From assembly GCA_035384565.1 (NCBI GenBank), contig DAOOIT010000037.1, positions 1 through 62,306 of the forward strand: a stretch of 62,306 nucleotides of DNA, written 5' to 3'. Made by a program: the position numbers and the translations under genes. The notes under the pieces are model-generated. The model did not search any database and was not told where the DNA came from. It saw nothing but the letters and a program-made list of their open reading frames with translations. This document shows positions 45,676-55,175 of the stretch, one piece after another (the stretch's first letter is position 1; each line of letters starts with the position of its first letter). Source of the stretch: Planctomycetota bacterium. GTDB lineage: Bacteria > Planctomycetota > PUPC01 > DSUN01.

Positions 45676-46836
45676 ATGAAGCTTCTGTTTCTCGACCACA
45701 CGACGGATCTGGGCGGCGCACAGGTCAGCCTGCTCGGACTCCTCGAAACGCTGGACCGCTCCCGCTATGCCGCGACACTCTCGTGCCCGCCGGGACGCCT
45801 GGCGGAGCGCGCCGAGGCGCTGGGGGTCCCCATCGTGGAGTCGCACCTGCCCAAGGCGCGAGCGGGCAGGAATCCTTTCGCCATCGCACGGCGCCTTGCC
45901 GCAGGACGGGCAGGCGTCCGCTCTCTGACCTCCAGCCGGCGCTGGGACCTTGTCCACGCCAACACCCTGCGTACTGCCTTATACGCGAGCCTTGTGCCCT
46001 TGCCCGCCCGGCCGCCCCTTGTGTGGCACGTCCGCGACGCAGCCATCCCCGTCCTCGCCCGGCGATGGCTCCTGCACCGATGCGACGCAGCGATCGCGCC
46101 GTCGGAGTACATCGCGGGCCTCCTAGGTCCCAGTGGAAAGGTCCGCATCGTGCCCAATGGGCTCGACGTCAGGAGTGTGCCGGAGAAGGGAGCCGGCTTG
46201 GCCTTCCGACGCGAGTTCGGGATCGGGCCGGATACCCCTGTGGTAGGGTGTCTGGGCAGGCTTCTGCGCTGGAAGGGTCAGCACTTCTTCCTCGACGTCG
46301 CCGCGCGGCTGGCCCCTCGGGTGCCCGAGGCCGTCTTTCTCGTCGTCGGGTCAGATCTGTATTCGGACCCTCGCGACGACTATGCACGCGAGTTGCGGCG
46401 CCTGGCCCAGGGGCTTGGCATCGAGGGCCGGGTGCTCTTCACCGGACAACGCGAGGACCCCATGGCCGCCGCGAGCGCGATGGACGTGGTGGTGAACTGC
46501 TCGAAAGACGAGCCGTTCGGGCGGGTGCTCATCGAGGCCATGGCCTGTGGGCGGCCGGTCGTAGCATTCCGTTCGGGGGCGGTGCCGGAGATCGTCCACG
46601 AGGGGGTGAGCGGCTTGCTGGTGAGGTTCGGCGACACGGCGGGCATGGCCGAGGCCGTCCTCGGCCTTCTGCGCGACAGGGAGCGAGGCGCGGCCTATGG
46701 GGAGGCAGGCCGCACGCGGGTGGCGGCGCGATTCTCGCTTCAGGCGGCAACGCGTGGCGTGGAGGCCGTCTATGCGGAGCTTGCGGGAGAGCCCCGACCC
46801 GAAGGCGGAGGGAGGGGGCAGAATGGGCGAGAGTGA
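45676..46836 (+). CDS. Glycosyltransferase family 4 protein
   Basis: A 386-aa GT-B glycosyltransferase. The N-terminus MKLLFLDHTTDLGGAQVSLLGLLE carries the acceptor-side GGAQ motif, and WHVRDAAIP and APSEYIA come next. The donor domain has VVGCLGRLLRWKGQHFFLDVA and the retaining E-x7-E motif EPFGRVLIEAMACGRPVVAFRSGAVPEIV. It probably adds a sugar to a lipid-linked glycan in the cytoplasm. The 3' end overlaps the DUF2079 membrane gene by 14 bases, so they are coupled. It lies 9 bases after the gamma-subunit gene, with no clear promoter of its own. Confidence 0.92.
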   Translation: MKLLFLDHTTDLGGAQVSLLGLLETLDRSRYAATLSCPPGRLAERAEALGVPIVESHLPKARAGRNPFAIARRLAAGRAGVRSLTSSRRWDLVHANTLRTALYASLVPLPARPPLVWHVRDAAIPVLARRWLLHRCDAAIAPSEYIAGLLGPSGKVRIVPNGLDVRSVPEKGAGLAFRREFGIGPDTPVVGCLGRLLRWKGQHFFLDVAARLAPRVPEAVFLVVGSDLYSDPRDDYARELRRLAQGLGIEGRVLFTGQREDPMAAASAMDVVVNCSKDEPFGRVLIEAMACGRPVVAFRSGAVPEIVHEGVSGLLVRFGDTAGMAEAVLGLLRDRERGAAYGEAGRTRVAARFSLQAATRGVEAVYAELAGEPRPEGGGRGQNGRE

Positions 46837-49207
46837 GAATCCCGCGGCGAGAGCGCCTGAATCGGCTCGGACAAACCTCTTTCTGCCTTCCTGCCTGGTG
46901 CTGGTTGCGGCCGCGTCGGCGGCGTTAGCGTTTTCGTTCTACTTCCGCGGTCCGAACGGCGACTACAATCTCTACTACATCACCATTCCCGAAGCGCACG
47001 TCAACGAATACATCCCATCCGATGCCAGCCGCACGCTGGCCTTCCCTGGCCTGCTCGCGTGGTCCTGCCTGTGGGGTCTCCTCGTGGTTGGGGGATGGCT
47101 GCTCGTGGGCGGAGCGATGGCTCGGGCCCAGCGTCTGCCACGGCGTGCCGCCCTGGCGCGGTCGGCAGCGGCCTTCGCACCCCTGGTGCTGCTGCTGGCG
47201 GTGCCCGGGCACTACTGGCTCGGCCTGCCGATGACCATCGGACCCGTGTTCCTGATGATTGCCTGCATTGCCTCGTGCGCCGTGGTGATTGCCCACCTCC
47301 TGCGCCCGCGTTGCGATGGGAAAGTCGTGGCGGCCCTCTGTTCGATGCGTGGCATCCTCCTTCTCTGTGCGGCTTACTCTATCGTGTTCTCGTGGCTGAG
47401 CCTTCGACAGTACTACGGACTGCACCTGGGCTATGTGGACTCTGGGCTGTTCGCGGAGGGCCTGGACCATGCCGCCCGGGGCGGGGCGCTGCGGACGAAC
47501 TGGGTGGACGCCGCGGACCCCGAGTTCACCGCGCTCTGGGGTGATACGGGGCTGTGCTTCAGTTGGCACTGCTTCTTCCTCCTTTCGCCCTTGAGCTGCC
47601 TCTACCGCCTCTGGCCCGCGCACGAGATGCTGCTGATCCTGCAATCGGTGGCGCTGGGGGTCGCCGGGGTTGCCGTGTATCTGCTGGCGAACGCCGTGCT
47701 GCATCATCGGTTCGCCGCATGGTGCCTGGCGGTCGCATGGTGGATCGCGCCCACGACGGCCTTCGTGAACCTGCCCTCGTCGTACGGGTTCCGCCCCGAG
47801 TCTCTCATTCCTGCCAGTGTGCTGTGGGGGCTCTACGCCCTGGAGCGCCGGCGGTTTGGCTGGTTTGTTCTGTGCCTGATCGTGGCGCTCCTGATCAAGG
47901 AGACGGTGGTGCCGATCGTCGTCATGGCGGGCGGGTTCATGGCGCTCGGCCGGCGGCTCTGGCTTGCTGGCGCGCTCACCGCGCTCCTTGGCGTGGGCTA
48001 CTACGCCCTGGCCACGCAGGTGGCGATCCCCTATGTCTTCGGCCGCCCCTATGCCTTCAGCCCCCTGCTCCGCCAGTTCGGCGGCAGCGCGAGCGAGGTG
48101 GTGGCGAACGTGATTGGGCACCCCCTGGACTTCATCGCTTGCATCCTCGGCACGAAGACGAAGGTCTTCTTCCTCCTGCACATGGTCGTGCCCGTGCTGT
48201 TTCTGCCGGTTCTAAGCCCGACAGCGGCGCTTGTCGGTGCGGCGAGCTTTGCCATGCTGGCTATGGCCAGCTACTACAGCAAGTACATCATCCCCTTCGG
48301 TCAGCAGGTGGAAATCCTGGCGGGGCTCTATCTGGCGGCAATCTGCGGGCTCAGGAACGCGTGCGAGCGCCCGACGGCCATCCACAAGTGGCTCTTGCGT
48401 TCCCACGTTTTCCGCGACCGCGCCAGGGTGCTGGTGTCGGCAGGCGTTGGGCTTCTGGTCGCGGGCGCGCTGGCCAACTACTTCTTCTTCGTGCGGTCGG
48501 TCGAGTGGAGGCAGTTCCGCCCGGCCCGCCGGGCGCGAGCGGTTGCGGAACTGAGGCAGGGGACCCGCCGGACCGGCTCGCTCTGCGCCAGCTATCGGCT
48601 CGCCTCGCACTTCACGGACCAGGAGGAACTGTATGTGGCTCCCATCGGCCTCCTTCAGGCCGACCAGGCGGTCCTCGACCTCTACGATAGCTTCGTGCCG
48701 CTGGCGACGATGGCGGACTACCGCGCGCGGCTCCTCCGATCGCCCCGGTACGGGCTCGTCTACGCGCGGGACGGATTCCTGATCTTCAAGAGGGGGGCGA
48801 GCGACCCGGGCGTCGCCGGGCGATTCAGGATCACACGCGACGTCCGGCCCCGATTCACCGCAGGCGAGCCAGCGAGCGAGTTCGCCACCCTGCTCGGCTA
48901 TGACGCCACGGAGTCAGATGGCTCTCTGGAACTCACGCTCTTCTGGCGCTGCGAGCGCGAGACCGTCGCCGACTGCGCCGCTGTCCTGCTGTTCCGTTCC
49001 GACGGCGAGAGGCGGGCGATGCGGCACCTGCCCACACACGGCGTCCTGCCCACCTGGGCCTGGCGGCCCGGGGAGGTGATTCGAGACCCCGTCTCGGTGC
49101 CTTGGGTCTTCGGGGGTGGAGGCGATTCGCCTCCGCTGGTGAGCGTGCGGCTCGAGCCACTTCCAGAGGCCGGCGGGCGGGCGACGGTTCGGGCCGGCCC
49201 GCCGTAG
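46823..49207 (+). CDS. DUF2079 multi-pass membrane protein
   Basis: A 794-aa protein from ATG 46823, with GGAGGGGG upstream. It has many hydrophobic segments (about ten or more), including LFLPSCLVLVAAASAALAF, LLLAVPGHYWLGLP and VAVYLLANAVL. The DUF2079 core shows the typical DSGLFAEGLDHAARGG, GDTGLCFSWHCFFLLSPL and YGFRPESLIPASVLWGLYALERRR with LLIKETVVP. A soluble ~200-residue C-terminus follows (from about residue 590). DUF2079 proteins resemble GT-C membrane glycosyltransferases in layout, but no reaction is known. Coupling to a GT4 gene suggests transfer of a sugar to an exported acceptor. Confidence 0.88.
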   Translation: MGESENPAARAPESARTNLFLPSCLVLVAAASAALAFSFYFRGPNGDYNLYYITIPEAHVNEYIPSDASRTLAFPGLLAWSCLWGLLVVGGWLLVGGAMARAQRLPRRAALARSAAAFAPLVLLLAVPGHYWLGLPMTIGPVFLMIACIASCAVVIAHLLRPRCDGKVVAALCSMRGILLLCAAYSIVFSWLSLRQYYGLHLGYVDSGLFAEGLDHAARGGALRTNWVDAADPEFTALWGDTGLCFSWHCFFLLSPLSCLYRLWPAHEMLLILQSVALGVAGVAVYLLANAVLHHRFAAWCLAVAWWIAPTTAFVNLPSSYGFRPESLIPASVLWGLYALERRRFGWFVLCLIVALLIKETVVPIVVMAGGFMALGRRLWLAGALTALLGVGYYALATQVAIPYVFGRPYAFSPLLRQFGGSASEVVANVIGHPLDFIACILGTKTKVFFLLHMVVPVLFLPVLSPTAALVGAASFAMLAMASYYSKYIIPFGQQVEILAGLYLAAICGLRNACERPTAIHKWLLRSHVFRDRARVLVSAGVGLLVAGALANYFFFVRSVEWRQFRPARRARAVAELRQGTRRTGSLCASYRLASHFTDQEELYVAPIGLLQADQAVLDLYDSFVPLATMADYRARLLRSPRYGLVYARDGFLIFKRGASDPGVAGRFRITRDVRPRFTAGEPASEFATLLGYDATESDGSLELTLFWRCERETVADCAAVLLFRSDGERRAMRHLPTHGVLPTWAWRPGEVIRDPVSVPWVFGGGGDSPPLVSVRLEPLPEAGGRATVRAGPP

Positions 49208-49231
49208 GCGCGGGAATCTTCGCCCCGATTG

Positions 49232-49240
49232 TGCTACAAT
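49232..49240 (+). promoter_or_regulatory. Extended -10 promoter before second DUF58/BatA pair
   Basis: TGC followed by TACAAT (TG at 49232-49233, -10 at 49235-49240) fits an extended -10 promoter. The -35 region (gggaat) is poor. The predicted start near 49247 gives a ~26-base leader with GGAGAAGGTG before ATG 49273. Confidence 0.45.
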
Positions 49241-49272
49241 GTGCCCGGGAGCTGGGTGGAGAAGGTGTCGGC

Positions 49273-50172
49273 ATGGGCGACCCACGACAGTACCTGGACC
49301 CGAAGATCCTCTCGAGACTGGAGAGTCTGGATCTGAAAGCGCGCCTGATCGTCGAGGGTTTCATTTCGGGCCTGCACAAGAGCCCGTTCCACGGCTTCAG
49401 CGTCGAGTTCGCCCAGCATCGCGAGTATGCGCCTGGCGACGACCTGCGCCGCATTGACTGGAAGGTGTACGCGCGGAGCGACCGCCACTACATCAAGGAG
49501 TACGAGGAGGAGACGAACCTCGTGGCGTACGTGCTCCTGGATGTCAGCGAGTCGATGCGATACGCCTCGGGCGGGCTGTCGAAGCTGGAGTATGGCTCCT
49601 ACATCGCGGCCTCGCTGATCTACCTCATGCTGAATCAGCGCGATTCGGTGGGGCTGGCCCTCTTCGACGAAAACGTGCGGCGGCTCATCGCTGACTCGAG
49701 CAACCCCGGGCACCGTGCCGAGCTGATTGACGCCCTCGAGAACATCCGGCCTGCGGGGAGGACCGAGCTGGGGCAGGTGCTTCATCACATGGTCGGCCAG
49801 GTGCGCCGCCGCGGCATGCTCATCGTGATCTCGGACCTGCTGACGAACGCGGAGCGCCTGCTGGCCGGCCTCAAACACGCACGCCACCGGCGCCACGAGG
49901 TGATCGTCTTCCACGTCCTGGACGAGGCCGAGCTGACCTTCCCCTTCGAGCAGCTCACGCTGTTCCGGGGAATGGAGGGGTACCCGCAGCTTTTCGCCGA
50001 GCCGCGATCGCTGCGCGAGCAGTACCTGCGAGAGCTGGAGGGCTTCGTGACCCGCGTGCGCGACGAGTGCGTAGCGCACCGGATTGACTACCAGCAACTG
50101 AGCACGTCGGCGCCGCTCGATGTGGCGTTGTCGAGCTATCTTGCCACTCGAATGGGAACGACGAGGACCTAG
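49273..50172 (+). CDS. DUF58 domain-containing protein (second copy)
   Basis: A 299-aa protein with the same landmarks as the DUF58 protein at 7468-8382: FISGLHKSPFHGFSVEFAQH, DDLRRIDWKVYARSDRHYIKEYEEETN and YVLLDVSESMRYASGG. Its length is normal and it has no membrane helix. ATG 49273 was chosen for GGAGAAGGTG upstream. Its stop is immediately followed by the ATG of the BatA-type gene (50173). No moxR gene accompanies this pair, so it may share the MoxR of the first operon or work alone. Confidence 0.9.
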   Translation: MGDPRQYLDPKILSRLESLDLKARLIVEGFISGLHKSPFHGFSVEFAQHREYAPGDDLRRIDWKVYARSDRHYIKEYEEETNLVAYVLLDVSESMRYASGGLSKLEYGSYIAASLIYLMLNQRDSVGLALFDENVRRLIADSSNPGHRAELIDALENIRPAGRTELGQVLHHMVGQVRRRGMLIVISDLLTNAERLLAGLKHARHRRHEVIVFHVLDEAELTFPFEQLTLFRGMEGYPQLFAEPRSLREQYLRELEGFVTRVRDECVAHRIDYQQLSTSAPLDVALSSYLATRMGTTRT

Positions 50173-52362
50173 ATGCTCGGCTTCGAGAACCTCCCCGCCC
50201 TTTGGGGGCTGCTGCTGGCCAGCGCACCCATCATCATCCACCTGCTGAACCGCCGGCGGTTCCGCGTGGTGGAATGGGCGGCCATGGAGTTCCTGCTGGC
50301 CTCGAGCCGCAAGAACAACCGCCGCGTGCGGATCGAGCAGCTCATCCTTCTCGCTCTGCGGGTGCTCATGATCGCCGTGCTGGTGCTCCTGGTGGCCCAG
50401 CCGTCGGTGAAGCGCGGAGCGTTGGCCGCCCTGGCGGAGCGACGCCGGTTCGTGCTTCTGGTCTTCGACACCTCGATGAGCATGGGCTATCGGGACGGCT
50501 CGGCCACGTCGTATGAGCGGGGACTGGCCTTCGCGGAGGAACTGATGGGGTCGCTGCGCGAGGGCGACGCGTGGGCGCTGGTGGCCGCCGCGGGAAGCGG
50601 CCAGGCCATGGCGCAGGAGCCGAGCTTCGATCTCGAGGCTGCGCGGGCCGCCGTGGCGCGGGACCGCTTGCCGCTCTCCGACGCCAGTAGCAGCATGCCG
50701 CGGGCGCTGGAGGCGGCCGAGGAGGTGCTCGCCCGAGCCGAGGGGCCGGTCAAGGAGGTGTACCTTGTGACGGATCTCCAGCGCGTGAGCTGGCTCGGGG
50801 CGGGAGCGTCCCTCGCCGCCGAGGACGCCGACCGAGCGAAGCGGCTGAGCCAACTGGCGCGCTTCGTGCTGGTGGACACGGGAGCTCTGGAACCCGCCAA
50901 CCTGGCCGTGACTCGCGTGGCGGCCGAGGGGGCGCTGATGGTCGCCGGAGGCGAAGCGGCGCTCCGCGCGGAGATTGCGAACTACGGCCCGGACACGGCC
51001 AGCGGCGTGACCGTGCACTTCCTGGTGGACGGGTTCCGCCAGCAGCGGACCACCCTGGCCGCCATCGCCCCCGGGGGCACGGCGCAGTGCGAGTTCCGCC
51101 ACGTGTTCCGTGCGGCGGGAGTCCACACGGTCAGCGTCGAGCTGGAAGGCGACAACCTGCCGAAGGATGATCGGCGGGTTCTGGCGCTCGCCACCCGGGA
51201 GAGCGTGCGGGTGCTTCTGGTGGACGGCGAGCCGGGCGGCGAGGCATTCTCGGGCGAGACGGACTATCTACGCCGCGCGCTACGCCCGGGCAATGAGGGA
51301 GAGCTCTCGCTGTTCCTGCCCGAGGTGGTGACCGCGGAGGGGCTCAGCGGTGCGGACCTGCCCGCCTACGACGCCGTGGTGTTGGCCAATGTGGAGCGGC
51401 TTGGAGAGGCGACGGTGGCGGCGCTCGACGGCTATGTTCGCCGTGGCGGCGCGCTGCTGGTATTCCCAGGCGATCGGGTAGACAGGGCGTTCTACAAGGA
51501 GGTGCTCTACCGGGACGGCCGGGGGCTGCTTCCCTGCTCGCTGGGGAACCCTGTGGGCGACGCCAACGACCGGAAGCAGGCGGTCCATATCAGTGATGAG
51601 GTGAGCGATCACCCCTTCGTGCGCCTGTTCCGCGAGCAGAAGGCCGTTCGCCTGTCCTCTCCGTTCTTCTTCCGCTATTGCCGGCTGGAGGGCCTTGACG
51701 AGGGGGCGGGAGCCCGGATCGTGTGCAAGTTCGCCGAGGGCGCTCCCGCCATCGTCGAGCGGGGCTATGGAAAGGGGCGCGTCGTCGTCTTCGCGTCCAC
51801 AGCGGACGATGCGTGGAACGACATGCCCTCGTGGCCGGCTTATCTCGCGCTGATGCAGGAGGTGATGGCGCAGGTGGCGCGCGACCCGTCGTCGAGCAGG
51901 AACCTCACGGTGGGCGAGCCGCTGATCTGCCAGGTGTCTCCGCGGCAGTTCGGCAAGCCCGCGTTCGTGCAGCGCCCCGGCGAGAGCCGGCCGGTGACTG
52001 TCGAGCCCACCTCGGTTGCGGGTCTCCTGGCCGTGGTGTACGAGCAGACGGACAGGGCGGGGGTCTACGAGGTCACGTTGCCGGGCGCAGACGATCGAGC
52101 CAAAGCCGATGGCACGGAAGAACGGAGGCAGGACTTCTTCGCGGTGAACGTGCCGGCACACGAGAGCGACACACGGCGTATCGCAGAACCTGAGCTGCGC
52201 AGGCTCCTGCCGGGCTTCGAGTTCGATTATCAGCGGGGCGGCGTGCGAACGCACGAGTCTTCGGGCGCCGGCGAAAGCGGGCAGCTCTGGCGCTCGCTGG
52301 CCTACACGCTGCTGGCGCTGGTGCTGATCGAATCCATCCTGGCGCAGCGCTTCGGCCGCTGA
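50173..52362 (+). CDS. BatA-domain / VWA membrane protein (second copy)
   Basis: A 729-aa protein starting directly after the DUF58 stop. It has the N-terminal BatA signature (LLASAPIIIHLLNRRRFRVVEWAAMEFL), a second helix near 57-75, and a VWA domain with MIDAS D99-T-S101-M-S103 (VLLVFDTSMSMG). A beta-rich extracytoplasmic region with a GATase-like part (GGALLVFPGDRVDR) follows, then a C-terminal helix (SLAYTLLALVLIESILAQ). It mirrors the protein at 4048-6258 over the whole length, indicating an ancient duplication of the DUF58/BatA unit. It ends 18 bases before the convergent acyl carrier protein gene. Confidence 0.88.
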   Translation: MLGFENLPALWGLLLASAPIIIHLLNRRRFRVVEWAAMEFLLASSRKNNRRVRIEQLILLALRVLMIAVLVLLVAQPSVKRGALAALAERRRFVLLVFDTSMSMGYRDGSATSYERGLAFAEELMGSLREGDAWALVAAAGSGQAMAQEPSFDLEAARAAVARDRLPLSDASSSMPRALEAAEEVLARAEGPVKEVYLVTDLQRVSWLGAGASLAAEDADRAKRLSQLARFVLVDTGALEPANLAVTRVAAEGALMVAGGEAALRAEIANYGPDTASGVTVHFLVDGFRQQRTTLAAIAPGGTAQCEFRHVFRAAGVHTVSVELEGDNLPKDDRRVLALATRESVRVLLVDGEPGGEAFSGETDYLRRALRPGNEGELSLFLPEVVTAEGLSGADLPAYDAVVLANVERLGEATVAALDGYVRRGGALLVFPGDRVDRAFYKEVLYRDGRGLLPCSLGNPVGDANDRKQAVHISDEVSDHPFVRLFREQKAVRLSSPFFFRYCRLEGLDEGAGARIVCKFAEGAPAIVERGYGKGRVVVFASTADDAWNDMPSWPAYLALMQEVMAQVARDPSSSRNLTVGEPLICQVSPRQFGKPAFVQRPGESRPVTVEPTSVAGLLAVVYEQTDRAGVYEVTLPGADDRAKADGTEERRQDFFAVNVPAHESDTRRIAEPELRRLLPGFEFDYQRGGVRTHESSGAGESGQLWRSLAYTLLALVLIESILAQRFGR

Positions 52363-52380
52363 GCGCGACTCGGCTGGCGG

Positions 52381-52629
52381 CTAGCCGTGCTGCTCGGCGA
52401 TGACTTTCTCGATGAACGTGATGGCATCGCCGACCGTCTTCACCGAGAGGGCCTCATCCTGGTCCATCTCGATATTGAACTCCTCCTCGAAGGCCGCCAC
52501 CAGCTCGATGCTCTGAATGGATTCCGCGCCGAGGTCCCGGACGAAATGGGACTCGGGCTTGACGTCCGCGAGGTCCACCTTCAGCAGGCGCGCAGTCACC
52601 TTCCTCACGCGTTCGGCTACGTCGGACAT
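52381..52629 (-). CDS. Acyl carrier protein
   Basis: An 82-aa ACP. The phosphopantetheine site lies at S37 in LGAESIQSIELVAAFEEEF, with the usual aspartate before the serine replaced by glutamate and the leucine after it by isoleucine. The acidic end DEALSVKTVGDAITFIEKVI fits ACP helix IV. The start has AGGAGA seven bases upstream. It is the last gene of the nagB run, 47 bases after the nucleotidyltransferase-like gene. It may serve a specialised system (for example lipid or glycan acylation) rather than general fatty acid synthesis, because no fab genes are near. Confidence 0.92.
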   Translation of the reverse strand: MSDVAERVRKVTARLLKVDLADVKPESHFVRDLGAESIQSIELVAAFEEEFNIEMDQDEALSVKTVGDAITFIEKVIAEQHG

Positions 52630-52676
52630 GTCGCATTCTCCTGAATGGGGCGGGCGAGAGCGTGTCCCACAGGCGG

Positions 52677-53963
52677 CTAGTCGGTCAAGCCACGCTCGCG
52701 TGCCAGCAGCTTGCGCGAGCGGCGCACCAGGTCGTCGCGCTCGGCCTTGGTGAGGCCCACCGCGCTTTCCAGGGCAGCGACCTCGGCCTCGGTGAGCTGC
52801 CGCTTGCGGCGGCTCATGGCGGTGCGTGCGGTCTCGAGAGTCTTCTTGAACGGGATATTGTACATCTTATTGTCGAGGAACATCGTGAAGGAGGGGATGA
52901 ACTTGGGCGTCACCCCGCCGCTGGCCATGATGTTGCACATGACCCCGACGACGGTGCCGGTGTTGAGGATGGTGCCGATGCTGGTCTTCGTGTGGTCGCC
53001 GATGAAGCTGCCGACTTTGGTGTCGCCGGTATCTACCAGCTCGCCCTTGAAGTAGACCTGGACGCTGGAGTAGTCGTTCTTGAGGTCGCTATTGGTGGTG
53101 AGAGCGCCCAGGTTGACCCACTCACACACGTAGGCGTGGCCGAGGAAGCCATCGTGGTACTTGTTGCTGTAGCCGTGGATGATGGACTCCTCGACCTCGC
53201 CGCCGACGCGGCAGACGGGGCCGATCGAGCAGCCCTCGCGAATCTTGCCGCCGACCAGGATGCTGCCGTGGCCGATGTAGCACGGCCCTTCGACTCGGGT
53301 GTGGGGGTGGACCACGGCGCCATCGTCAATGGTGACCGGACCGTGGGTGGTGTCAATGCACACGAAGGGCTGCACCTCCGCCGTGGGTGCGACGAAGACC
53401 TGCTCCTTGCTCCCCCACACGGTGGCGTGGTCGGAGAAGGTGCCCACGATGCCTGCCCTGCCTGCCGCCTTGAAATCCGCCACGATCGCCGCGGCGTTGT
53501 GGTGGATCAGTTCCCAGGGGAAGCGGAGGAGAATGGCGCCGACCTCGCGGGCGGGAGCGGCGGGCGGCAGCGCGCCCAGAAGGTCCTTCGGTGTCGCCGC
53601 CGCGGCGGCCTCGGCGGTGGCCCGGCGCACGCGGGCCCCGAGGAGAGCGCCGGAGCAGGTCAAAGTCTCCTCCGGACCCTCGACGGGGAGTTGTGCCGCG
53701 TCCAGCAGCAGGCAACGGCCGTTGATGAGGAGCAGGTCGTCGCCCCGCAGGCTGGCGGGATCGTTCACGGGGGCACGGAGCCGCTGGCGAAGCACGGGGG
53801 CCAGCACGTCGCGGGTGAAGTAGGCCACCTGCGCGTAGGGCGCGGCCCGGTGGATCTTCTCGGCCAGGGTGGTGGCGCCGCAGCGCAGCTCGAAGGCTGC
53901 CCGCAGGTAGGTGAGCGGGTAGAAATTGTCGAACGTATCGTCCTCGAAGATGATCAGTCTCAT
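52677..53963 (-). CDS. Putative sugar nucleotidyltransferase with left-handed beta-helix (GlmU-like)
   Basis: A 428-aa protein. The N-terminal part (MRLIIFEDDTFDNFYPLTYLRAAFELRCG) matches the short nucleotidyltransferase-like domain of GlmU-related proteins of the NTP_transf_4 type. Residues about 200-340 carry hexapeptide repeats of a left-handed beta-helix (VTIDDGAVVHPHTRVEGPCYIG, GKIREGCSIGPVCRVGGEV, GSFIGDHTKTSIGTILNTGTVVG). Such proteins probably transfer a uridylyl or acetyl group to an amino sugar phosphate, but this subfamily is uncharacterised. The start overlaps the ackA stop by four bases, and the neighbours nagB, pta and ackA suggest amino-sugar metabolism. Confidence 0.87.
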   Translation of the reverse strand: MRLIIFEDDTFDNFYPLTYLRAAFELRCGATTLAEKIHRAAPYAQVAYFTRDVLAPVLRQRLRAPVNDPASLRGDDLLLINGRCLLLDAAQLPVEGPEETLTCSGALLGARVRRATAEAAAAATPKDLLGALPPAAPAREVGAILLRFPWELIHHNAAAIVADFKAAGRAGIVGTFSDHATVWGSKEQVFVAPTAEVQPFVCIDTTHGPVTIDDGAVVHPHTRVEGPCYIGHGSILVGGKIREGCSIGPVCRVGGEVEESIIHGYSNKYHDGFLGHAYVCEWVNLGALTTNSDLKNDYSSVQVYFKGELVDTGDTKVGSFIGDHTKTSIGTILNTGTVVGVMCNIMASGGVTPKFIPSFTMFLDNKMYNIPFKKTLETARTAMSRRKRQLTEAEVAALESAVGLTKAERDDLVRRSRKLLARERGLTD

Positions 53964-55168
53964 GGGGTTCCCCTCTTCAGTGCCTGGGTGATCGCCAGCG
54001 TGTCGCGCGCAATCATCAGTTCCTCATTGGTCGGCACGACGAGGACGCGGATGCGCGAGGTCGGCTTGCTGATGGTGGCCTCCCGGGCGCGGATTTCGTT
54101 TGCAGCGGCGTCCAGCTCGATGCCCAGGGCGTCGAGCCCCTCGAGGATCTGGCGTCGGAGGACGATGCCATTCTCGCCGATGCCGCCGGTGAACACGATG
54201 GCGTCGGCGCGCCCGAGAACGGCGAGATAGGCGCCAATGTACTTGCGGATGCGGTAGCAGAAGACGTCGAGGGCGAGGCGTGCCCTCGGATTGCTGGGGG
54301 CCGCCTCGATAAGGGCGCGGCAGTCGTTGCTCAGCCCGGAGAGCCCCAGGAGGCCGCTCTTCTTGTTCAGCAGGGCGTCAATCGCGTCGAGGCTCATGCC
54401 CTCGTTGCGGGCGAGGTGGAAGATGATCGCGGGGTCAAGGTCGCCGCTTCGGGTGCCCATGACGAGCCCCTCGAGCGGGGTGAGGCCCATGGTGGTGTCC
54501 ACGGAGCGTCCGTTGGCCACGGCGGCCATGCTGCACCCGTTGCCGAGGTGGCAGGTGATTCCGCTGAAGCGGTCGGGCGCGAGGTCCAGCAGTTGGGCGG
54601 CGCGGGCGGCCACATAGCGGTGCGAGGTGCCGTGGAAGCCATAGCGTCGGATGCGGCCCCTCTCGTAGAACTCGTAGGGGAGGGCGTACACGAAGCTGTG
54701 CCGGGGCATGGTCTGATGAAAGGCCGTGTCGAAGACGGCTATGTGCGGCTTCCCGGGGAAGGCCCTCGCGGCGCTGCGGATTCCCACCAGGTTGGGCGGG
54801 TTGTGCAGCGGCGCGAGCGCGGAGTACTCCTCGAGGGTGGCGATCACCTCGTCGTTGATGAGGGTGGACTGGACGAAGGCTTCGCCGCCGTGGACCACCC
54901 TGTGGCCGATGGCGTCGAGGTCGTCGGGGGAACGGAGGACGCCGTCCGAGGGGGCCATCAGCGCCCTGCGGATATGGTGAAACGCCTGTTCGTGGTCAGG
55001 GATTGGAGCATCGTAACGGACCTCCTTGCCCCCGGTGGCGTGTCGGACCGTAGAGGTGCCTTCCCCGATCTTCTCGACGATTCCCTTGGCCAGCAGGCCC
55101 TCGGCGGGCATCTCGAAGAGCTGGTACTTGACCGAGGAACTGCCGCAGTTGATGACCAGGATCTTCAT
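53960..55168 (-). CDS. ackA: Acetate kinase
   Basis: A 402-aa protein of the ASKHA superfamily. It has MKILVINCGSSSVKYQLFEM (the N-terminal phosphate loop), FDTAFHQTMP, RYGFHGTSHRYVA, CHLGNGCSMAAV, DTTMGLTPLEGLVMGTRSGDLDP and VFTGGIGENG. It converts acetyl phosphate and ADP to acetate and ATP. The start has TTAGGAGG upstream. pta lies 7 bases upstream and the nucleotidyltransferase-like gene overlaps the end. The pair Pta-AckA gives substrate-level ATP from acetyl-CoA. Confidence 0.96.
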   Translation of the reverse strand: MKILVINCGSSSVKYQLFEMPAEGLLAKGIVEKIGEGTSTVRHATGGKEVRYDAPIPDHEQAFHHIRRALMAPSDGVLRSPDDLDAIGHRVVHGGEAFVQSTLINDEVIATLEEYSALAPLHNPPNLVGIRSAARAFPGKPHIAVFDTAFHQTMPRHSFVYALPYEFYERGRIRRYGFHGTSHRYVAARAAQLLDLAPDRFSGITCHLGNGCSMAAVANGRSVDTTMGLTPLEGLVMGTRSGDLDPAIIFHLARNEGMSLDAIDALLNKKSGLLGLSGLSNDCRALIEAAPSNPRARLALDVFCYRIRKYIGAYLAVLGRADAIVFTGGIGENGIVLRRQILEGLDALGIELDAAANEIRAREATISKPTSRIRVLVVPTNEELMIARDTLAITQALKRGTP

Positions 55169-55175
55169 TCGCCTC

